This document shows, piece after piece, positions 16,589 through 26,050 of a DNA stretch of 64,000 bases (within the stretch, counting starts at the first letter, position 1; each line of letters starts with the position of its first letter). The notes below the pieces were generated by a model. It worked only from the letters and a program-made list of their open reading frames with translations, was not told the DNA's origin and searched no databases. Position numbers and translations under genes: made by a program. This stretch comes from Pirellulaceae bacterium (lineage in GTDB: Bacteria > Planctomycetota > Planctomycetia > Pirellulales > Pirellulaceae): NCBI GenBank assembly GCA_018402565.1, contig JAGYIQ010000002.1, forward strand, positions 744,001 to 808,000, written 5' to 3'.

Positions 16589-16883
16589 CGTGTTCCTGCT
16601 CCATGTGGCCGACGGCGAACAACCTGGGAGGTTACGCGGGTTCGAATTCCAATGTGCGTATCAGCATCAATCGTACTTATAAAACCTCGGTCGTTTAACT
16701 GGTTTCTAAAAGGATCCTGCTTATGCACATGAGGCGTTGACTGGCGGAACGGTAAATACTTTGGTTCTCGTTACCATACGGATGAATTCGAACTTCGGAA
16801 CCGTCGAGGTGACTCAAGTTTCATTACGTGCGACTGAATTACTAACTTTCGTTGTGGGTAAAGCCTGAGTCGCTTAAGATTTC
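16585..16883 (-). pseudogene. Module VII toxin tail, interrupted by ISL3 element
   Basis: Copy of the module III toxin tail (9698-10000), again with single-base indels, ending where the insertion element begins at 16884. The sequence resumes after the element at 18414 with the remaining codons for the region preceding ILSDSGF. This places the element inside the toxin domain of module VII. Confidence 0.7.
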
Positions 16884-18140
16884 GCCTCGTCGAGCAAAAT
16901 TTGTGGGTAGTTTTGGGCTCGGAAGGTTGCCAGTTGATGATATAGGGCGGTTTCTAGCGTTTTGTCACGACTTAAACCCGTACGCTTTTTTGATAGCCAG
17001 TTTGGCTTTGTTGCTCATTCCCTCCACACTGCCGTTGGAAATCTCACCGCGTGCCCGAAACCAATTTAGAGTATCTCTACGATGGCGTCTGAGTGTGCCA
17101 GCCATCTCCTTCATCGGATCAATCTTCTGATCGCATAGCGCTGAACGCACCATTGGTCCATGAAGCGGCCAGCCCAGGCCGGGCTAACGTACTCCCAGAA
17201 ACGTTGAAAGTCCTCACGCATTAGGTAGGCACGGACGGTGCGAAGATTCAAACGGACCAGTTCTTTGAGTTTAATAGCCTGACGGTCCGTCAAATTGTCA
17301 GGGTTCTTTAGTAAACACCAGCGAGAGTGCTTTAGGATCTCTCCCTGACCTTGTTCCTTCAAGCGGCGAGCCTCCTCCCGCGCGGGACTTTGTCGATCTT
17401 TTCGTTCAACTTCTTCATCACGTGAAATCGATCAAACACATGGACTACATGACTCGCCCGCGCGGCGATCACATTCATGTACTGACGCCACATGTCGGTA
17501 CAAATATACTTCAGTGTCCTCAGAGAATCGCTTGGGAATTGGTCAAAGATCCCATGTAGACTGGCTTCAGTCCGGTTTTGGGCAACATAGAGCAAACGTC
17601 GCATGCCTGCGTCGATCTGGTAAACCAGAGTCACGTATTTGTGCCCTCGACGGTAAGAGATTTCATCAATCCCTATCGCCTCCACAGCCCCTATTTCTCG
17701 ATGTTTTAGCCCCCAGCCTACTACCCATCGAATCGACCGATAGACCGTATCCCAACTCGTTCCAAAGACCGACGCAGTCTCCTTCCAGCTGAGACGTTTG
17801 GCCCAGGTGGCCAAAAACAATCGATACGAATAGGTCGTTCGATGCTTGCCGTCGCTCCAAGGGACACGCTCCACTTTGACACCGCAACTCGTGCAGTTGA
17901 CACGACGTAGAGCGTAGACAAAATATACCACCAGGCCCCACAAAGGCACGAACTCAAAGCGACGTTCTGTCAAACGGTCGTACCCGACGCGTGGCAGCCG
18001 CAGCCACTACAGATCGGTCGACTACCCGTTCTCGGACGAATACCCACCAAGATCGACTTCTTGTCCGCTGAGAAATTCGCGGACTCGTACACGAACCCCT
18101 TTTGCTTTTCCACTAGGTTGAGGATATTCTTAAGCTGCAT
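16874..18140 (-). pseudogene. ISL3-family transposase with several frameshifts
   Basis: Reverse-strand fragments in order: MQLKNILNLVEKQKGFVYES from ATG 18138-18140, then a zinc-finger-like CSGCGC, then RFEFVPLWG, then the DDE core AIGIDEISYRRGHKYVTLVY and YICTDMWRQYMNVI. These are followed by EILKHSRWCLLKNPDNLT and finally NGSVEGMSNKAKLAIKKAYG and ETALYHQLATFRAQNY. This is the full ISL3 transposase order. Frame breaks lie near 17985, 17385, 17155 and 16966, so no intact transposase is made as the sequence stands. The predicted stop falls in the flanking target DNA. Confidence 0.82.
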
Positions 18141-18413
18141 CTTGTTCGGCTCCTTTGGGATGGTGTGCTTTTGCTTTACACAACCATACCAAATGTTCGG
18201 GCAAGATGCATTTTTGTTACCTTTCCAATATCAACCGACTAGACCCTTCCACCTCGCCGTCGCCTCGGACTGACACCCTGGGCTGCAGTTCGGGGCGACG
18301 GCTAGGTGGGAGGGGCGGCAACCCTTTTATTGAGCCTGAGCGGAGGACCTGCACCGCGGAATCAGCAGCAGAGTACACTAAAAACTACCCACAGATACGG
18401 CGGATGGAACCGG
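16884..18413 (-). mobile_element. ISL3-family insertion sequence (about 1.53 kb)
   Basis: Boundaries are inferred by comparing the interrupted module VII with intact module III. The 7-bp sequence agatttc occurs on both sides (16877-16883 and 18414-18420), compatible with the roughly 8-bp target duplication typical of ISL3 elements. A 13-bp inverted match (tgtgggtagtttt at 16902-16914, its complement at 18381-18393) lies near both ends. The interior is a broken ISL3-type transposase gene. Confidence 0.8.
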
Positions 18414-19243
18414 AGATTTCTCTTACTTCCCTTTTCCGACCTTCCTTTCAGTTGAGGAAGGTTGCTAGCAGCATCGCAATTCCGACCAGCATTATGCGCC
18501 CAGCACCCCGCTGGCACCAACGTAATAAACATGTTCGTCTTGGACTTCGAGGTTGTAAACAGGGGTGGGGCCGGGGCGGGGAGTTTTTGCTGGACCCAAA
18601 CGGTGTCACCGGAGACGTTCTTGAGTCGCTCGCCCAGGCGCAGGTCCATCGCGGCGACGTAGTCGTGACGGTCCTGGGACCAGATCGGATGATTGCCCGT
18701 GACCCCGATTCGCTCCCACGACGGATCAATGCTCGTTGCCCGCGACGCCCGCGGGTACAGCAGAGCTTCCTCGGAGGTTTGGAGAGTGGTGAGTGGGTCA
18801 GTCGGTGAGCTAGACGTTGAAGTCAGGTGAGTGGAACTCGAGCGAGTTCACCCCGGATGGTGGTTGGGGACTGAGATACAGATCGATCAGGTCGCTGCTG
18901 GCGTGGTGGAAGGTGGTCAGGACGACTTTGCCTGGCCCCGGCAAGATCGCTGGGCAGGGTTCCAGCCCCGTCACCACCGCCTCGCCTCGCACGCCGATCT
19001 CGGGCAAGTCCAACGAGATCGTGACCAGTACCGACTCGGCTTCAACCTCCGCCATCAACCACCGCACATCATGCAGTTCGGCAAACAGCGGCCGCAGGGG
19101 AACTTCCGGTGCTTCAGTTGGCAAGGACTTGAGGAACCGCGACGAATTGGCGGCGGTTGAGAGCGACGTGTTCTGGAGGTCTTCGTCGTCCAGGAACTGG
19201 TAATCGATCTGCTCCAGCACCCAATCTTCCTGGCGGAGCAAAG
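18414..19243 (-). pseudogene. Module VII: HINT fragment with multiple frameshifts
   Basis: Copy of module III: it starts at LRQEDWVLEQ and shares the upstream junction and the same one-base deletion after VQQKLP (about 18573). It has two further frame breaks, an extra base near 18838 (ctcgagcgag) and an extra c near 18490 (gcgcccagc). The toxin portion is split by the insertion element to its left. It cannot encode a product as written. Together with 16289-16883 it is a segmental duplicate of module III. Confidence 0.75.
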
Positions 19244-19259
19244 TAAGCGGACAGTTGTT

Positions 19260-20262
19260 TCGCAAGCGGGACTTGGAATTTTCGGACCTTCGCCCCTTGG
19301 TCACACCGCCACCGCTCGGGCTTGTCCCGGCGGAGCGCTGACTGACCGGCTACCACGCCTCCCCCAAACGACAAAAAAGATGGATCGTCGCCCCTTGCTC
19401 ACACCGCCCGTAGAAAGTGGACGAGTGACGCGTCGTCCGACGACCAGTCACCGCCAAGCCATGTCCACCAACACAAAGATTCACAGAGCACACGTCCCTC
19501 CGTTGCGGTCTCGGCGGAGTTTGAGCAGCTAAAACAACGAGGCACTCGACCGCCCAAACCCCGCGTCGTCGCCATCTAGCCTGTCGAACTCCCGGCCCAA
19601 CGGCTCGAGGCCGTTGGGGCCGGCGCCACCTTCGGCCTCGTGCCGATGGGGCGATGACTGACCGGCTACCACACTTCCCCCAATAATCAAAAAAAAGGAT
19701 CGTCGCCCCTTGGTCACACCGGGCCAGGACCGAGAGGGGACGAGCGCGGGCGTTGCCCGGAAGGTCGGTTACCGCCAAGCCATATCCACCAACTCAAAGA
19801 TTCGCAGAATCCGCATCCCCCAATTGCGGTCTCGGCAGAGGTTGAGCAGCTAAACCAACGAGGCACTCGACCGCCCAAACCCCGCGTCGTCGCCATCTAG
19901 CCTGTCGAACTGCCGGCCCAACGGCTCGAGGCCGTTGGGGCCGCTCGCCACTGCTCCGGCCTCGTGCCGATGGGGCGATGACTGACCGGCTACCACACTT
20001 CCCCCAATAATCAAAAAAAAGGATCGTCGCCCCTTGGTCACACCGCCAGGACCGAGAGGACGAGTGCGGCGTTGCCCGAAGGTCGGTCACCGCCAAGCCA
20101 TGTCCACCAACACAAAGATTCGCAGATCACACGACCCGCAATTGCGGTCTCGGCGGAGTTTGAGCAGCTAAAACAACGAGGCACTCGACCGCCCAAACCC
20201 CGCGTCGTCGCCATCTAGCCTGTCGAACTCCCGGCCCAACGGCTCGAGGCCGTTGGGGCCGG
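19260..20262. repeat. Island repeats A and E, compound units
   Basis: Three successive A-E compound units of roughly 320-340 bp. A cores lie at about 19287/19383, 19699 and 20023; E blocks at about 19400-19620, 19750-19940 and 20080-20262. Each E block ends cggcccaacggctcgaggcc gttgggg, which is itself a short inverted repeat. Reverse-strand frames across it are Arg/Gly-rich artefacts. This block closes the toxin island on the right. Confidence 0.8.
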
Positions 20263-21575
20263 CGGGACCTCGACAAATGATTCCCGTTCAGTAGCAAGTT
20301 CGCACGCCTCGGAGTTTCGCGTTCAGGTGGAGGGCGAATAGGGACGGAGGGCGACCGCCTGAAGGCGGAACTACAAGCGGCGGGACCTCGGCCAATGATT
20401 CCCGTTCAGTAGCAAGTTCGCACGCCTCGGAGTTTCGCGCTCAGGTGGAGGGCGAATAGGGGAAGAGGGCGACCGCCTGAAGGCGGAACTACAAGCGGCG
20501 GGACCTCGGCCAATGATTCCCGTTCAGTAGCAAGTTCGCACGCCTCGGAGTTTCGCTTTCAGGTGGAGGGCGAATAGGGGAAGAAGGCGACCGCCTGAAG
20601 GCGGAACTACAAGCGGCGGGACCTCGGCCAATGATTTCCGGTCAGTAGCAAGTTCGCACGCCTCGGAGTTTCGCGTTCAGGGGTGGAGGGCGAATAGGGG
20701 ATGGAGGGCGACCGCCTGAAGGCGGAACTACGAGCGGCGGGACCTTGGTAAATGATTCCCGTTCAGTAGCAAGTTCGCACGCCTCGGAGTTTCGCTTTCA
20801 GGTGGAGGGCGAATAGGGGAAGAGGGCGACCGCCTGAAGGCGGAACTACAAGCGGCGGGACCTCGACAAATGATTCCCGTTCAGTAGCAAGTTCGCACGC
20901 CTCGGAGTTTCGCGTTCAGGTGGAGGGCGAATAGGGGACGGAGGGCGACCGCCTGAAGGCGGAACTACAAGCGGCGGGACCTCGGCCAATGATTCCCGTT
21001 CAGTAGCAAGTTCGCACGCCTCGGAGTTTCGCGCTCAGGTGGAGGGCGAATAGGGGAAGAGGGCGACCGCCTGAAGGCGGAACTACAAGCGGCGGGACCT
21101 CGGCCAATGATTCCCGTTCAGTAGCAAGTTCGCACGCCTCGGAGTTTCGCTTTCAGGTGGAGGGCGAATAGGGGAAGAGGGCGACCGCCTGAAGGCGGAA
21201 CTACGAGCGGCGGGACCTTGGTAAATGATTCCGGTTCAGTAGCAAGTTCGCACGCCTCGGAGTTTCGCATTCAGGTGGAGGGCGAATAGGGGAAGAGGGC
21301 GACCGCCTGAAGGCGGAACTACAAGCGGCGGGACCTTGGCCAATGATTCCCGTTCAGTAGCAAGTTCGCACGCCTCGGAGTTTCGCGCTCAGGTGGAGGG
21401 CGAATAGGGAAGAGGGCGACCGCCTGAAGGCGGAACTACAAGCGGCGTGGACCTCGGCCAATGATTCCCGTTCAGTAGCAAGTTCGCACGCCTCGGAGTT
21501 TCGCGCTCAGGTGGAGGGCGAATAGGGGAAGAGGGCGACCGCCTGAAGGCGGAACTACAAGCGGCGGGACCTCGC
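20263..21575. repeat. Tandem array, 11 units of about 118 bp
   Basis: Eleven units, each containing agtagcaagttcgcacgcct, a GC-poor variable dinucleotide after gagtttcgc, ggtggagggcgaatagggg, and the hairpin gaccgcctgaaggcggaact. The core starts near 20292, 20410, 20527, 20645, 20766, 20884, 21003, 21121, 21238, 21357 and 21476. Units differ at only a few positions, so amplification is recent. There is no long frame and no spacer-like unique sequence between units. Confidence 0.93.
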
Positions 21576-21658
21576 TTCAATGTGCCTTCTCTAGACCGGC
21601 CAACAGACAGTCCGGCCGAGAAATCCGCCAGCCGAAAAATAGTCCGGCCGAGCATAAG

Positions 21659-21713
21659 AAAAGCCCCTGTGGGTAGGGGTTTGGGGCGGAACCTCCTACG
21701 GACAAGGGCTTTT
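21659..21713 (-). terminator. Terminator downstream of tRNA-Lys
   Basis: Inverted arms aaaagcccctgt (21659-21670) and acaagggctttt (21702-21713) form a stem with one internal mismatch. The reverse-strand transcript ends in a U run. It lies directly 3' of the tRNA on the same strand. Confidence 0.75.
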
Positions 21714-21716
21714 CAG

Positions 21717-21790
21717 TACCCCCTCAAGGACTCGAACCTTGGACCCGCTGATTAAGAGTCAGCTGCTCTAACCAACTGAGCTAAGGAGGC
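21717..21790 (-). tRNA. tRNA-Lys (anticodon CTT)
   Basis: The reverse strand folds into a standard cloverleaf: acceptor gcctcct paired with agggggt (with G-U pairs), D-loop agttggttaga, anticodon stem gctga/tcagc around loop ctcttaa (anticodon CTT), and T-arm caagg-ttcgagt-ccttg. The CCA end is not encoded. Confidence 0.95.
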
Positions 21791-21960
21791 ATGGATTTCG
21801 AATTGGGGCCGACGTTGGTTCGCGCCAGCCGCCCCGACCGCATGGCTGGGCCGGGGCAGCTATTCTAGCGAACTACAAGCACGATTCAACCCCCAACACA
21901 GGTTTTCTCGCGACCGTCGTCGAGCGAAGTCCACGCGGCGGGAACGGTTACACCGGCAGA

Positions 21961-22914
21961 TTACCGTAACAGATCCTCCAGACCCTCGATCTTCGACAGG
22001 CTCATGGTGACGACCTTGCCCGCGACCGTTGGCTTGAGTTGCCCCAGCACCTGGGTCATGATCTTGGCCTGCGGATCGTTCGGATTCATGCCCTGCACCG
22101 CCAATTTGCCCATGCCGACCAAGCCCTGCATCGTCTCGCGCAACATCTCGGCACTCTCCTCGTCAGGACTCGTCACCGTCAGAGCCAAAGCGGGATCCTG
22201 GCCGGGATTGCCGACCAACTGCAGCAGGCTGATCTGGGTGGGAATCTCCAAGAACGGTACCGCTGCCGGCGGCAACTGTGGCTTGCCAAATTCCGTGGCC
22301 GATTTGATCAACGGCCGAGCCTGGTCAAAATCCAGGAAGATGTTGGCAGGGCCAGCAGCCTTGGCCATGGCCTCTTTGATCGCCGGGCTGACGTTGCCCA
22401 AATTGGCGGTGTCGTACTCGTAGGTGCTGGTCAGGAACACCACCTTGTTAGGAATGCCAAAGATCATGCTGATGTTCGCGTCAGTTTTGGGAGAAAAGTA
22501 GCGCAAACCGCCCTCTTCTCGCACGTTGGACTGGGGCACCATCCCCGCCTCGAATGCCTTGACGGCATCCCGACTGGATGCCGAGTCCCCGAACGAGAAC
22601 TCGACGTAAATGTCGACCGGCAGCACATCCCCTTGCGCAAACAGGAATTCCTCCACGTCGCCCGGCAGCGTCACCACACCTCGCACCGATTCGGCCTGGG
22701 TGATCGCCTCTAGCACCTCCTGATCTCTGGGCGAACCCATTGCATCCAACGGCAGCATCTGCCCCAAGTCGGACTTCAATAGCTCCGACATTTTTAGATC
22801 AAACGCCACTGCCGCCGGCTCCGGCTTGGACTGGCCCCAGGCCGCCGACGATAGGGTCAACCCCAGCATCACAACTAACACATAGCCAACGACTCGCTCA
22901 ACACTTCGCAGCAT
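21961..22914 (-). CDS. Secreted protein of unknown function
   Basis: 317 residues from ATG 22912-22914, which has AGGAG eleven bases upstream. The frame is open farther upstream, but this start gives a clean signal peptide (VVGYVLVVMLGLTLSSAAWG, cleavage near AWGQS). The mature protein is soluble, acidic and lacks Cys, with an alternating alpha/beta look (RGVVTLPGDVEEFLFAQGD, DIYVEFSFGDSASSRDAV, ANIFLDFDQARPLIKSATEF). I recognise the style of planctomycete-specific exported proteins but no named family. Its neighbours are tRNA genes on the same strand, so context gives no hint. It is probably periplasmic. Confidence 0.75.
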   Translation of the reverse strand: MLRSVERVVGYVLVVMLGLTLSSAAWGQSKPEPAAVAFDLKMSELLKSDLGQMLPLDAMGSPRDQEVLEAITQAESVRGVVTLPGDVEEFLFAQGDVLPVDIYVEFSFGDSASSRDAVKAFEAGMVPQSNVREEGGLRYFSPKTDANISMIFGIPNKVVFLTSTYEYDTANLGNVSPAIKEAMAKAAGPANIFLDFDQARPLIKSATEFGKPQLPPAAVPFLEIPTQISLLQLVGNPGQDPALALTVTSPDEESAEMLRETMQGLVGMGKLAVQGMNPNDPQAKIMTQVLGQLKPTVAGKVVTMSLSKIEGLEDLLR

Positions 22915-23342
22915 CACTCGCAGTACTCCTGAAAAAAACTTCCCAGCCAGACTCAACACCACACAACGCCGCAATCGACCGATTCGATCACCAGCCCGAT
23001 GGCAGCGAGCCAGGCAAGCCTCGACCGTACCCGTCACGACCAGCCGTGGTGTCAACGACCTGGCGATTTCCGACTCTCCGTTCGCTCCCCCACAGGCCAA
23101 GTTATACCAAAACGCCGCTGGCAAACACCAGCAAACTCAGCCCCAGTGGCCCGCGGCAGCCGCCGCGACAAGCCCAGCGATGGTAGAAAACGAGCAAATC
23201 CCTGGAAGAAACCGAGCAAATCCTATCAAAACGGGTCAAAAATCTGACGGAAGTTGCCAGATATCGGTCAAAACCTGTCAAGACCCACCAAATACGCCGT
23301 CCCGGGCTGCGAAGGCCAGGAACGACAAGCGGCCAGTGAACA

Positions 23343-23408
23343 GAAAAACGTGGACAGAAAACCAGTGCACAGAAGACCAGTGCACAGAAAAACCAGTGGA
23401 CAGAAAAC
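23343..23408. repeat. Short tandem repeat (accagtgcacagaaaa)
   Basis: Four to five imperfect copies of a unit of about 16 bp (gtggacagaaaaccagtgca type). The Cys/Phe/Trp-rich reverse frame across it is an artefact. The rest of 23125-23420 holds a related tcaaaa-rich stretch and no gene. Confidence 0.75.
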
Positions 23409-23420
23409 CAAGAGCAAAAA

Positions 23421-23455
23421 AAAAGCCCAGCCGATCGGATCGGCTGGGCTTTTTT
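23421..23455 (-). terminator. Terminator downstream of tRNA-Ser
   Basis: A 13-bp near-palindrome agcccagccgatc / gatcggctgggct with a single-base centre, flanked by A and T runs on both sides, so it can end transcription in either direction. It lies just 3' of tRNA-Ser on the reverse strand. Confidence 0.85.
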
Positions 23456-23489
23456 AATCGTCATTTGGTCACTGGTGACCCAAATCGAG

Positions 23490-23571
23490 CGGAGGACACG
23501 GGGGTCGAACCCGCAACCGGTTACCCGGCAATTGATTTCGAATCAACCTGCTAGCCATTCGCTTATCCTCC
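23490..23571 (-). tRNA. tRNA-Ser (anticodon CGA)
   Basis: The reverse strand gives acceptor ggaggat / gtcctcc with discriminator G, anticodon stem gttga/tcaat around loop ttcgaaa (anticodon CGA), and a long variable arm (ttgccgggtaaccggtt) typical of class II tRNAs. The T-arm is gcggg-ttcgacc-cccgt. CCA is not encoded. Confidence 0.94.
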
Positions 23572-23816
23572 AACAGGCGTCTGTTGTCTTACCCGCGTCA
23601 GCCCGGGGGCTTGCAACCCCGACCGATCGGTTTGGACAATTCGTCACAGACAGGCCCAATGGTACTCGCCCGCCCCCCCACTTGGCAAGTCCTGTTCCGC
23701 TCGGGGCGGGGGGGGCTCACCCGCCGCGTTTGGCAACTTGCCAGGCAGGGCCGGCGCCAGCGTGCACAGCCTTCGACCTGGAACGGCTTCAAGCGGTCCG
23801 CCCATGGGGCATCGCG

Positions 23817-25949
23817 CTACCAAATCTGCAGCCGTTCCGTTTCGGGTTTGTACAGGGCGTCGCCCGGTTGCAATTGGAAGGCCTCCTGGAAGGCAGTGAT
23901 GTTGGTCACGGGCCCGTTGGCTCGGAACAGCGAGGGCGAATGTGAGTCGATCAACAGACGGCGGACCATCTCCGCATCGCGGTACTTCCGCCGCCAGACC
24001 TGGCTCCAACCGAGGAAGAAGCGCTGCTCGCCGGTCCACCCGAGCAGCTCGGGGGAGGCCTGCCCGTTCAATGACAGCTTGTAAGCCTTGTAGGCGATAG
24101 TCAGTCCGCTCAGATCGGCGATGTTCTCACCCAGAGTCAATTGACCGTTGACGTACTTCTCCGGCAGCGCTTCGTACTGGGCGTACTGGTCGATCAAGGC
24201 CTGGGTCAAGCGACCGAAGGCGGCTCGGTCCTCGTCGGTCCACCAGTTGTTCAGGTTGCCGTCGCCGTCGTACTTGCTGCCTTGATCGTCGAAACCGTGG
24301 CTGATCTCGTGACCGATGACGGCCCCGATGCCGCCGTAGTTGACCGCATCGTCGGCTTGTGGATTGAAGAACGGAGGCTGCAGAATGGCGGCCGGGAAGA
24401 CAATCTCGTTCATCGTCGGATTGTAATAGGCATTGACGGTCTGTGGCGTCATGCCCCACAGTTCTCGATCGACGGGTTGCCCCAGTCGGTCGATCATCCG
24501 TTGGTGCTCGACCTGGGCACTGCGGATCAGGTTGCCCACCAAATCGTCGGCCAGGACTTCCAGCTTCGAGTAGTCGCGCCACTGTTTGGGATAGCCGATT
24601 TTCGTGGTGAATTTGCTGAGTTTCTCCTGGGCCTTGGCCTTGGTGGCGTCGGTCATCCAAGCCAAGTCATCGATGCTCTGGCGATAGGCCTCCATCAAGT
24701 TGGCGACCAGTTGTTCCATCCGGGCCTTGGACTCGGGCTTGAAGTTTCGCTCGACGTACAGCTTGCCGACGGCTTCGCCCAGGACCCCAAAGCTGCCCGC
24801 CCCCGCGCCGGCGGTGGCATCCACGGCCTGCTTCCAACGGGGTTGTTGGGCCGGGACACCCGCCAGGACCTGATCGTGCAACCGGAAATGGGCGTCAGCG
24901 AAGGGCTGGGAGAGGGCCGGGGCAAAGGCGTCCAACACCTTGTAGGTCAAGTACTGCTGCCAACGCTCGACCGGGTAGCGGGGAAAGAGCTCGGCAAAGG
25001 CCGTGAAGAAACTGGGGGTCATGACGTTGATTTCGGTGACCTGCCCCAGGCCCACGGCCTGCAACATCGGCGACCAATCAAAGTCGCCCGTGACCTCCGA
25101 CAACTGGTCGACCGCGTATTTATTATACCGAGCGTTGGCGTCGCGGAGCTGGACGCGGGTCCACTGGGCGCGGGCCAATTCCGTCTCCAATTCCAGGATC
25201 TGCTGGCCGGCATTGTCCGCCTCGATACCCGCCAAGGTCATCAAGCGATCGATGTAGCTGACCAATTCCTGGCGAGCTTCCGCGTACTTGGGGTCATCCT
25301 CCAGGTAGAAGTCGCGATCGGGCAGCGTGGTGCCACTCTGCATGGCCGCCGCCAGGTACCGGGTCGAGTCGCGATTGTCGACGCTGACGAACAGGCCGAA
25401 CGGCCCGCCCACCCCCATGGTCTGCAAGCGTCCCATCAGTTGCAGCAGTTCCGCCCGCGATTGCACGGCTTGGACTTGGGCCAACAGCGGCTGGACGGGC
25501 TGGGCCCCCAAACGTTCGATGGTGTCGGTGTCCATGTAGCTGCGATAGAACTTGCCCACCTTATCGGCCTCGCTGCCGGGCGGATTCTCGCTGTTGGCGG
25601 CCTCCTCGATGATTTCGCGGATGCGTTTCTGAGCGATGTCGGCCAGGGCCGTGAAGGCGCCGTAGTTCGACTTGTCCGACGGAATATCGGTCGTATTGAG
25701 CCAGGCACCGTTGACGAAGCGATACAGGTCGTCCTGGATACGCACGGAGCGATCGAAGGTGTTCAGGTCGATGCCGGCGGGGTTGTCCAATTTTCCGATC
25801 GTGGCCGCCGGATCGATCTCTTGGTCCTGCGACCAAGCGGCAGACGTCGTGGACAGAGCAACAGCGGCCAAGCAGCTGCCGGCCAGCATTCGCCGCAGCA
25901 AACCGGTGACCAGGAAGCCGGAACGTCGATGAACAATGCGGGTGAGCAT
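23817..25949 (-). CDS. M13-family zinc metallopeptidase (PepO/neprilysin-like), exported
   Basis: About 710 residues from ATG 25947-25949, followed by a signal peptide (LLRRMLAGSCLAAVALSTTS, AAWSQ). M13 enzymes are secreted zinc endopeptidases acting on peptides outside the cytoplasm. Visible family features: DDLYRFVNGAWLNTTDIPSD near the start, VNAYYNPTMNEIVFPAAILQ near residue 505, the zinc motif GHEISHGFDDQGSKYDGDGN near 546, and ENIADLSG near 607 with the third zinc ligand. Near the C-terminus it has FFLGWSQVWRRKYRDAEMVR and ends TERLQIW, as in bacterial PepO. The length fits the family. The frame is open 27 codons further upstream, but that extension would bury the signal peptide. No operon partner. 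Confidence 0.93.
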   Translation of the reverse strand: MLTRIVHRRSGFLVTGLLRRMLAGSCLAAVALSTTSAAWSQDQEIDPAATIGKLDNPAGIDLNTFDRSVRIQDDLYRFVNGAWLNTTDIPSDKSNYGAFTALADIAQKRIREIIEEAANSENPPGSEADKVGKFYRSYMDTDTIERLGAQPVQPLLAQVQAVQSRAELLQLMGRLQTMGVGGPFGLFVSVDNRDSTRYLAAAMQSGTTLPDRDFYLEDDPKYAEARQELVSYIDRLMTLAGIEADNAGQQILELETELARAQWTRVQLRDANARYNKYAVDQLSEVTGDFDWSPMLQAVGLGQVTEINVMTPSFFTAFAELFPRYPVERWQQYLTYKVLDAFAPALSQPFADAHFRLHDQVLAGVPAQQPRWKQAVDATAGAGAGSFGVLGEAVGKLYVERNFKPESKARMEQLVANLMEAYRQSIDDLAWMTDATKAKAQEKLSKFTTKIGYPKQWRDYSKLEVLADDLVGNLIRSAQVEHQRMIDRLGQPVDRELWGMTPQTVNAYYNPTMNEIVFPAAILQPPFFNPQADDAVNYGGIGAVIGHEISHGFDDQGSKYDGDGNLNNWWTDEDRAAFGRLTQALIDQYAQYEALPEKYVNGQLTLGENIADLSGLTIAYKAYKLSLNGQASPELLGWTGEQRFFLGWSQVWRRKYRDAEMVRRLLIDSHSPSLFRANGPVTNITAFQEAFQLQPGDALYKPETERLQIW

Positions 25950-26050
25950 GGTCAGGTGATCTCTCTGAAGTAGCGGACGCGGGGACCGTTCGACGGCAAG
26001 CGCCGTCGTGGTCGATTTTACCCAGCCCACGGGCGGAGGGAATACGAGGC

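Noticed and set aside
5169..19203. Recurring plus-strand frames opposite the HINT segments
   Set aside because: They recur at each HINT copy only because the DNA is duplicated; the minus-strand product has the HINT motifs and the toxin continuation.
20263..21575. CRISPR array
   Set aside because: Repeat units abut with no unique spacers, the period is far too long for a CRISPR repeat, and no cas gene is present.
23102..23464. Cys/Phe/Trp-rich minus-strand frame
   Set aside because: Produced by translating the 16-bp repeat and the terminator; not gene-like.
24141..25973. 610-codon plus-strand frame
   Set aside because: Mirror of the M13 peptidase gene caused by GC-rich codon bias; no ribosome-binding site or family motif.
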